A DNA stretch of 18,012 nucleotides, from positions 9,424 to 27,435 of the forward strand of contig DCHU01000024.1 in assembly GCA_002314915.1 (NCBI GenBank), read 5' to 3'. How positions within the stretch are numbered: position 1 is the stretch's first letter; each line of letters begins with the position of its first letter. The notes below the pieces were generated by a model, which worked only from the letters and a program-made list of their open reading frames with translations, had not been told where the DNA came from and searched no databases. Origin of the DNA: Caryophanales bacterium UBA1744 (GTDB lineage: Bacteria; Bacillota_I; Bacilli_A; RFN20; CAG-826). Positions 13,033-18,012 of the stretch are shown piece after piece. Position numbers and translations under genes: made by a program.

Positions 13033-14471
13033 TGAAAATCGCAATGTTCTCATCTGAGGTCAACCCACTCGCAAAGACGGGCGGCCTCGCTGACGTTGCT
13101 TATTCCCTTTCAAAAGAACTTGTTAAGATGGGCCATGAAGTTATCGTGGCAATGCCTCTTTACAAGGTCATGTGGAAGAAAGAAAAGCAGTACAAGTTCA
13201 AGAAAGTCGATGAATTTGAAGTCGCGCTTTCATGGAGAAGAAACACTGCTGCCATCTACACAACAACCATCGATGGCATCAAGTACTATCTCATCTCAAA
13301 TGGTCCATACTTTGAAAGAGACAATCTCTACAGCTATCCAGACGACACCGAGAGATTCGCTTTCTATCAGGTTGCATGTGTCACCCTCTTAAACAGACTC
13401 AAATTCCAGGCTGACATCATCCACGTTCACGACCATCAGGCTAGCTTCATCCCTGTTCTCATCAAAGAGAAAGAAGCTACAAACCCATTGTTCTTTAAAA
13501 CAAAATTTGTTTTAACGATTCACAATCCAGCCTTCAGAGGCGAATTCGATAAGTTCTATCTTGGAGACTTCTACGGACTTCCAGACTCAATATATGAGAG
13601 TGGTGCAGTCAGATTCAATAACATGGTCTCAACCCTTAAATCCGCAATGATTTACTGCGATAAGATCACAACCGTTTCTCCAACTCACAGAAATGAGCTT
13701 CTCAACCCTGAGTCAGAGTTCCACCTAAATGGTGTTCTCAATTGGAGATACGATGACTTTGTCGGTATCGTCAATGGAATCGACACAAAAGAATGGGATT
13801 CAAGAAAAGACGCAAAGCTCGAAGTCAATTATGGAATCACCAATCTTGAAGAAGGAAAACATGCAAACCAGGCCGCTCTTCTCAAGTCAATGAACCTCAA
13901 GTTCTATGGCGGACCAGTTTACGGACTCGTTTCCCGCTTATCCTGGCAGAAGGGTATCGGACTTGTCGCCGACTCAATGAGAAAGGCATTAAGACAAGGC
14001 GCTAACCTCGTTGTTCTAGGCTCAGGCGAATATGAACTCGAACAGCAGATGGAACAGTTAAGAAGAGAGTTCCCTGATACTTGCGGCATATACATCGGAT
14101 ATTCCGATGACCTTGCTCACAAGATTTATGCAGGATGTGATTTCTTCCTCATGCCTTCACTCTTCGAACCTTGTGGAATCTCCCAGATGGTATCCCAGAG
14201 ATATGGAACGCTCCCTATCGTTAGATACACCGGAGGACTCGCGGATACAGTCGAAGGATATGTTGGAGACAACATAAATTCAGCCAATGGAATCGGTTTC
14301 AATAACTATGATGCCATGGGAATGGATTATGCTATCGGCATGAGTAGAGCACTCTATGCTGACCAGAAGGCATTCTACAAGGTTGCTAGAAACGCAATGA
14401 GACTCGACCGTTCATGGTCACAGTCTGCAAAGAACTACGAAGATTTATATATCGCAGCTCTCACAAAATAA
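13032..14471 (+). CDS. glgA: Glycogen synthase (ADP-glucose, GT5 family)
   Basis: It transfers glucose from ADP-glucose to the non-reducing end of an alpha-1,4-glucan. The 479-residue product has the GT-B fold signatures. N-terminally, MKIAMFSSEVNPLAKTGGLAD carries the K15-T-G-G ADP-glucose-binding loop, followed by DIIHVHDHQAS and VLTIHNPAFRG. C-terminally it has GLVSRLSWQKGIGL, LGSGEYELE, and MPSLFEPCGISQMVSQRYG with the catalytic Glu and GT motif, then RYTGGLADTV. Length is normal. The ATG overlaps the glgD stop by one base (TAATG), with AAGGAG at 13016-13021. Neither a branching enzyme (glgB) nor a phosphorylase (glgP) follows; leuS does. Confidence 0.97.
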   Translation: MKIAMFSSEVNPLAKTGGLADVAYSLSKELVKMGHEVIVAMPLYKVMWKKEKQYKFKKVDEFEVALSWRRNTAAIYTTTIDGIKYYLISNGPYFERDNLYSYPDDTERFAFYQVACVTLLNRLKFQADIIHVHDHQASFIPVLIKEKEATNPLFFKTKFVLTIHNPAFRGEFDKFYLGDFYGLPDSIYESGAVRFNNMVSTLKSAMIYCDKITTVSPTHRNELLNPESEFHLNGVLNWRYDDFVGIVNGIDTKEWDSRKDAKLEVNYGITNLEEGKHANQAALLKSMNLKFYGGPVYGLVSRLSWQKGIGLVADSMRKALRQGANLVVLGSGEYELEQQMEQLRREFPDTCGIYIGYSDDLAHKIYAGCDFFLMPSLFEPCGISQMVSQRYGTLPIVRYTGGLADTVEGYVGDNINSANGIGFNNYDAMGMDYAIGMSRALYADQKAFYKVARNAMRLDRSWSQSAKNYEDLYIAALTK

Positions 14472-14504
14472 ACTTACTCATCATTAAACATAAAGGAGTC
14501 TACT

Positions 14505-16910
14505 ATGGCTTACGATCATCAGAAAATCGAGGCGAAGTGGAGAAAGTATTGGGAAGAAAACAACACTTTCTACTGCGACACTCATGATTTTTCAAAACCA
14601 AAATACTATTCATTAGACATGTTCCCTTATCCATCAGGACAGGGCTTGCACGTCGGACACCCAGAAGGCTATACAGCAAGCGACATCGTTTGCCGTATGA
14701 AGAGAATGCAGGGCTTTAACGTCCTTCATCCAATGGGCTGGGATGCTTTCGGCTTGCCAGCAGAACAGTTCGCTGTTGCAAACAACGAGCACCCAGAAGG
14801 ATTCACAAGAAAGAACATCGCTCACTTCAAAGATCAGATTCAGTCTCTTGGTATGTCTATCGACTGGACAAAGGAATTTGCCACCATCGATCAGGACTAC
14901 TACAAGTGGACACAGTGGATCTTCGTTAAATTATTCGAACACGATTTAGCGTATGTTGCTAACGTTCCGGTCAACTATTGTCCAGAACTCGGAACAGTCC
15001 TCGCTAACGAAGAGGTTATCGATGGCAAATCCGAACGCGGTGGCTTCCCAGTCATCCGTATGCCAATGAGACAGTGGATCCTCAAGATTACCGCTTACGC
15101 TGACAAACTCGAAAAAGACCTCACCTTACTCAATTGGCCAAAGTCCACTCTCGAGATGCAGAAGAACTGGATCGGAAGATCAACCGGTGTCGAAATCACC
15201 TTTGGTGTTGCCGGAACAGACAAGAAGTTCAAAGTATTCACAACACGTGTTGACACACTCTTCGGATGCACATACTGCGTCCTTGCGCCGGAGCACCCAC
15301 TTGTAAAGGAAATTGTCTCTGAGGCTCAGAAAGAAGCGGTTGAAGCATATGTCGCTGAGGCTGCCAAGAAGTCAGACCTTGCTAGAACATCATTAGAGAA
15401 AGACAAGTCAGGCGTCTATTTAGGCGCTGATGCAGTTAACCCAATCAACGGAAAGCGCATCCCTATCTACATTTCGGACTATGTTCTCGGTTCTTACGGT
15501 ACAGGTGCCGTCATGGCCGTCCCTACACACGATGAGCGTGACTTCGCATTCGCAAATAAATATGGACTTGAATTAATCCCTGTTCTCGAAGGATACACAG
15601 GCGAAGAAGCGTTCGTTGAAGACGCCCCACACATCAACTCAGCTTATGCCGATGGATTAAACATCGCTGAAGCCAAGAAAGTCATCACAGAACACCTTGA
15701 AGCTATGGGTGCAGGAAAGGAAGTCGTTAACTACAAGTTAAGAGACTGGATCTTCTCACGTCAGAGATATTGGGGTGAGCCAATCCCTGTTGTTACTACC
15801 GAAGACGGCGAAGAAATCGCACTCAAAGAGAACGAATTGCCACTCGTCTTGCCAGACCTTGACGAATACAAACCATCTAGAGACGGCAAGCCACCATTAA
15901 CCAACGCCCCAAAATCATGGCTCAACGTTGAAGTCAATGGCAAGAAGGCTACAAGAGAAACGAATACAATGCCACAGTGGGCAGGATCATGCTGGTATTA
16001 TTTGAGATACATCGATCCAAAAAACAATGATGCAATCGCTGATCCAGAATTGATCAAACACTGGTTGCCAGTCGACTTATACATCGGTGGTCAGGAGCAT
16101 GCAGTATTACACTTGCTTTATGCAAGATTCTGGCACAAGTTCTTATATGACATTGGAGTCGTCGATTGCAAAGAACCATTCACAAGACTCTATCATCAGG
16201 GCATGATTCTTGGCTCGAACCACGAAAAGATGTCCAAGTCACGTGGTAACGTAGTTAACCCGGACGATATCGTAAGAGATGTCGGTGCTGACTCATTACG
16301 TATGTTCGAAATGTTTGCTGGCCCATTATGCGATGCGAAACCTTGGAATACCGATTCTTTACAAGGTTCTAGACGTTTCATCGAGAGATGCTACCGTTTA
16401 GTCTCCGAAGACGAATTCAAGGCTAGAATCGTCGATAATAACTCCGGTGAGCTCGACTATTCATATAACTTCTTAGTCAAGAAAGTCACAACCGACTATG
16501 AAGACTTGTCATTCAACACCGCAATTTCGCAGATGATGGTGTTCATCAATGACTGTTACAAAGCAAAAACACTCTATCGTCCATACATTGAAGGCTTCGT
16601 CAAGATGTTCTCTTGCATCGCCCCATTCGCTGGTGAAGAGATGTGGGAGTGCTTAGGACACGATAAGTCATTGTGCTATGAGCCATGGCCAACATTCGAT
16701 GAATCCAAACTCACTCTCAACACAGTCAAAGTTGCAGTTTCTGTCAATGGTAAGGTAAGAGATGTCTTAGAACTCTCACCAGATGCCACTCAGGAAGAAG
16801 CTGAAAAAGCAGCATTCGCATCTGAGAAACTCAAGGTCTGGTTAGATGGCAAGACAGTAAAGAAAGTCATCTACGTCAAGGGCAGAATCTTCAATATTGT
16901 CGTTGCTTAA
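14505..16910 (+). CDS. leuS: Leucyl-tRNA synthetase
   Basis: Class I aminoacyl-tRNA synthetase charging tRNA-Leu. The 801-residue product matches the bacterial Bacillus-type enzyme (about 804). Residues 40-58 carry FPYPSGQGLHVGHPEGY with the HIGH-type motif HVGH at 49-52. The CP1 editing domain includes TRVDTLFGCTYCVLAPEHP and GTGAVMAVPTHDERDFAF with the conserved editing Asp. WAGSCWYYLRYIDP and EKMSKSRGNVVNPDD follow, with KMSKS at 575-579, then the anticodon-binding and C-terminal domains, ending in the short VKVAVSVNGKVRD region. AAAGGAG at 14492-14498 precedes the ATG. The gap from glgA is 33 bases, with no terminator, T-box or clear promoter, so it may be read from the glycogen operon. 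Confidence 0.98.
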   Translation: MAYDHQKIEAKWRKYWEENNTFYCDTHDFSKPKYYSLDMFPYPSGQGLHVGHPEGYTASDIVCRMKRMQGFNVLHPMGWDAFGLPAEQFAVANNEHPEGFTRKNIAHFKDQIQSLGMSIDWTKEFATIDQDYYKWTQWIFVKLFEHDLAYVANVPVNYCPELGTVLANEEVIDGKSERGGFPVIRMPMRQWILKITAYADKLEKDLTLLNWPKSTLEMQKNWIGRSTGVEITFGVAGTDKKFKVFTTRVDTLFGCTYCVLAPEHPLVKEIVSEAQKEAVEAYVAEAAKKSDLARTSLEKDKSGVYLGADAVNPINGKRIPIYISDYVLGSYGTGAVMAVPTHDERDFAFANKYGLELIPVLEGYTGEEAFVEDAPHINSAYADGLNIAEAKKVITEHLEAMGAGKEVVNYKLRDWIFSRQRYWGEPIPVVTTEDGEEIALKENELPLVLPDLDEYKPSRDGKPPLTNAPKSWLNVEVNGKKATRETNTMPQWAGSCWYYLRYIDPKNNDAIADPELIKHWLPVDLYIGGQEHAVLHLLYARFWHKFLYDIGVVDCKEPFTRLYHQGMILGSNHEKMSKSRGNVVNPDDIVRDVGADSLRMFEMFAGPLCDAKPWNTDSLQGSRRFIERCYRLVSEDEFKARIVDNNSGELDYSYNFLVKKVTTDYEDLSFNTAISQMMVFINDCYKAKTLYRPYIEGFVKMFSCIAPFAGEEMWECLGHDKSLCYEPWPTFDESKLTLNTVKVAVSVNGKVRDVLELSPDATQEEAEKAAFASEKLKVWLDGKTVKKVIYVKGRIFNIVVA

Positions 16911-16918
16911 AAAACAAG

Positions 16919-16945
16919 AAGGCGCTTACATGTGCGCCTTTTTCT
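16919..16945 (+). terminator. Intrinsic terminator after leuS
   Basis: AAGGCGC (16919-16925) pairs with GCGCCTT (16934-16940) across an 8-base loop. It is followed by TTTCTTTTT and begins 9 bases after the leuS stop. Confidence 0.9.
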
Positions 16946-16983
16946 TTTTGATAAAAATAAAGAGTAAAAGTATTAAAAAATAA

Positions 16984-17012
16984 GTGCCATTTAAAATCCT
17001 TATATATATAAT
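16984..17012 (+). promoter_or_regulatory. gdhA promoter, GTGCCA / 17 bp / TATAAT
   Basis: A consensus TATAAT (17007-17012) within a TA-rich run lies 17 bases after GTGCCA (16984-16989), which matches four of six -35 positions. The predicted start near 17019 gives a leader of about 26 bases with AAAGGAG at 17029-17035. The TA-rich run allows other registers. Confidence 0.6.
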
Positions 17013-17044
17013 GCGAACATAATTTTACAAAGGAGTAAATTTCT

Positions 17045-18012
17045 ATGAACAATGCTTACGTAAACAAAGTGTTTGAAGAGTTCAAAGCAAAGAACCCAGG
17101 CGAGAAGGAGTACACACAGGCTTGCCAGGAGATTCTTGAATCACTCGAACTTATGGTCGAGAAGAACCCTGCCATTGAGAAAAATCAGTTATTAGAGAGA
17201 TTCCTTGAACCAGAACGCCTTGTTCAGTTCAGAGTCGCTTGGCTTGATGACAACAATGTAGTCCGTGTCAACAGAGGATGGAGAATCCAGTATAACTCTG
17301 CACTCGGTCCTTACAAAGGTGGTATCAGACTTCACCCATCAGTCAACGTATCAATTTTAAAATTCTTAGCTCTTGAACAGTGCTTAAAGAATTCATTAAC
17401 AACCCTTCCAATGGGTGGTGCTAAAGGCGGATCTGACTTCGATCCAAAAGGAAAGTCAGACATGGAGATCATGAGATTCTGCCAGGCATTCATGACAGAG
17501 CTTTATCGTCACATCGGACCAGATACCGACGTCCCAGCAGGCGACATCGGAACAGGTGGCAGAGAAATCGGCTATATGTTTGGTCAGTACAAGAGACTTC
17601 AGAATGAATTCACAGGCGTTTTAACCGGTAAGGGCCTCACATTCGGCGGCTCACTCGCAAGAACAGAAGCAACAGGTTATGGCTTATGCTACTTCACAGC
17701 TAAGGCTATGGAGACAGTCTTAAATGACTCATTCAAGGGCAAGACAGTTGCAGTTTCTGGTTCTGGTAACGTCGCAATCTATGCTACACAGAAAGCTCAG
17801 CAGCTCGGCGCTAAGGTCGTCACATTATCCGACTCAACAGGTTGGATCTATGCACCAGACGGAATCGATGTTGCAGTCCTCAAGCAGATCAAAGAAGTCG
17901 AAAGAGGAAGAATCAAAGATTACGCAGACCGCGTTCCAAATGTCACATACACAGCTAAAGTCCCTGGCGCTCCAACAGTCTGGACAGTCAAGGTTGACGT
18001 AGCTCTCCCATG
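17045..18012 (+). CDS. gdhA: NADP-type glutamate dehydrogenase (5' part, runs off the window)
   Basis: It reductively aminates 2-oxoglutarate to glutamate with NAD(P)H, assimilating ammonia. The window holds the first 322 codons of a protein whose family is usually about 445-450 residues; the frame is open to the last base and no stop is seen. Visible motifs are NRGWRIQYNSALGPYKGGIR, LPMGGAKGGSDFDP with active-site Lys127, and DVPAGDIGTGGREIG with catalytic Asp167. The nucleotide-binding VSGSGNVAIYATQKA begins near 238 and is followed by TLSDSTG. Ser rather than Glu or Asp in that last region fits NADP preference, as in E. coli GdhA; this is inference from family knowledge. The ATG is fixed by AAAGGAG 9 bases upstream and by homology. 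It has its own promoter, isolated from leuS by a terminator. Confidence 0.95.
   Translation, partial: MNNAYVNKVFEEFKAKNPGEKEYTQACQEILESLELMVEKNPAIEKNQLLERFLEPERLVQFRVAWLDDNNVVRVNRGWRIQYNSALGPYKGGIRLHPSVNVSILKFLALEQCLKNSLTTLPMGGAKGGSDFDPKGKSDMEIMRFCQAFMTELYRHIGPDTDVPAGDIGTGGREIGYMFGQYKRLQNEFTGVLTGKGLTFGGSLARTEATGYGLCYFTAKAMETVLNDSFKGKTVAVSGSGNVAIYATQKAQQLGAKVVTLSDSTGWIYAPDGIDVAVLKQIKEVERGRIKDYADRVPNVTYTAKVPGAPTVWTVKVDVALP

Noticed and set aside
14472..14504. T-box riboswitch before leuS
   Set aside because: The gap is too short and shows no Stem I, T-box sequence or terminator hairpin.
16941..17044. Riboswitch or small RNA before gdhA
   Set aside because: The 100-base gap is AT-rich and accounted for by the leuS terminator tail, a promoter and a ribosome binding site; no stable hairpin is seen.

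Overview
The window is about 18 kb of gene-dense bacterial DNA with low-to-moderate G+C. Gene content and order point to Bacillota. It carries a shortened version of the gmk-priA-rsmB-rlmN-prpC-prkC-rpe-rpmB neighbourhood known from Bacillus, then a glgC-glgD-glgA glycogen operon, leuS, and the start of an NADP-type gdhA. TGA is used as a stop (prpC) and every gene reads with the standard bacterial code, so mycoplasmas and spiroplasmas that read UGA as Trp are excluded. Divergent proteins, the PASTA-less kinase and a strong AGA/CTC/ATC/GTC codon preference suggest an uncultivated, reduced-genome gut-type member of the Bacilli (the RF39 / Erysipelotrichales / former Tenericutes side). That placement is inference.

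Layout. Positions 42-1457 (minus) hold a divergent RqcH/NFACT ribosome-quality-control gene, divergent from gmk (1550-2137) and priA (2171-4372). These three genes have -10 boxes so close to their start codons that they look leaderless or nearly so. A new promoter at about 4433-4448 starts a tightly packed seven-gene run: an unrecognised acidic-tailed protein, an RsmB-like protein that has lost its catalytic residues, rlmN, prpC, prkC, rpe and an unrecognised six-helix membrane protein. It ends at a strong bidirectional terminator (10336-10363) shared with convergent rpmB (minus).

From a divergent promoter region (10581-10781), glgC-glgD-glgA run rightward and leuS follows 33 bases later with no terminator or T-box between. 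A terminator follows leuS, and gdhA starts under its own promoter and runs off the window.

Functionally, the left part handles ribosome and translation maintenance (rqcH, rlmN, rpmB, RsmB-like), nucleotide supply (gmk), replication restart (priA), the Ser/Thr phosphatase/kinase pair, and a pentose-phosphate step (rpe). The right part handles glucose storage, leucyl-tRNA charging and ammonia assimilation. Compared with the Bacillus cluster, rpoZ, coaBC, def, fmt, rsgA and thiN are missing from their usual slots. The points most worth following are the catalytically dead RsmB-like protein, the divergent RqcH lacking the DR pair and the HhH segment, the leaderless promoter geometry, and several perfect palindromes over or beside promoters. 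I saw no CRISPR array, tRNA, rRNA, insertion sequence or phage gene, and no unmistakable new defence or mobile system. No gene-free gap exceeds about 200 bases.
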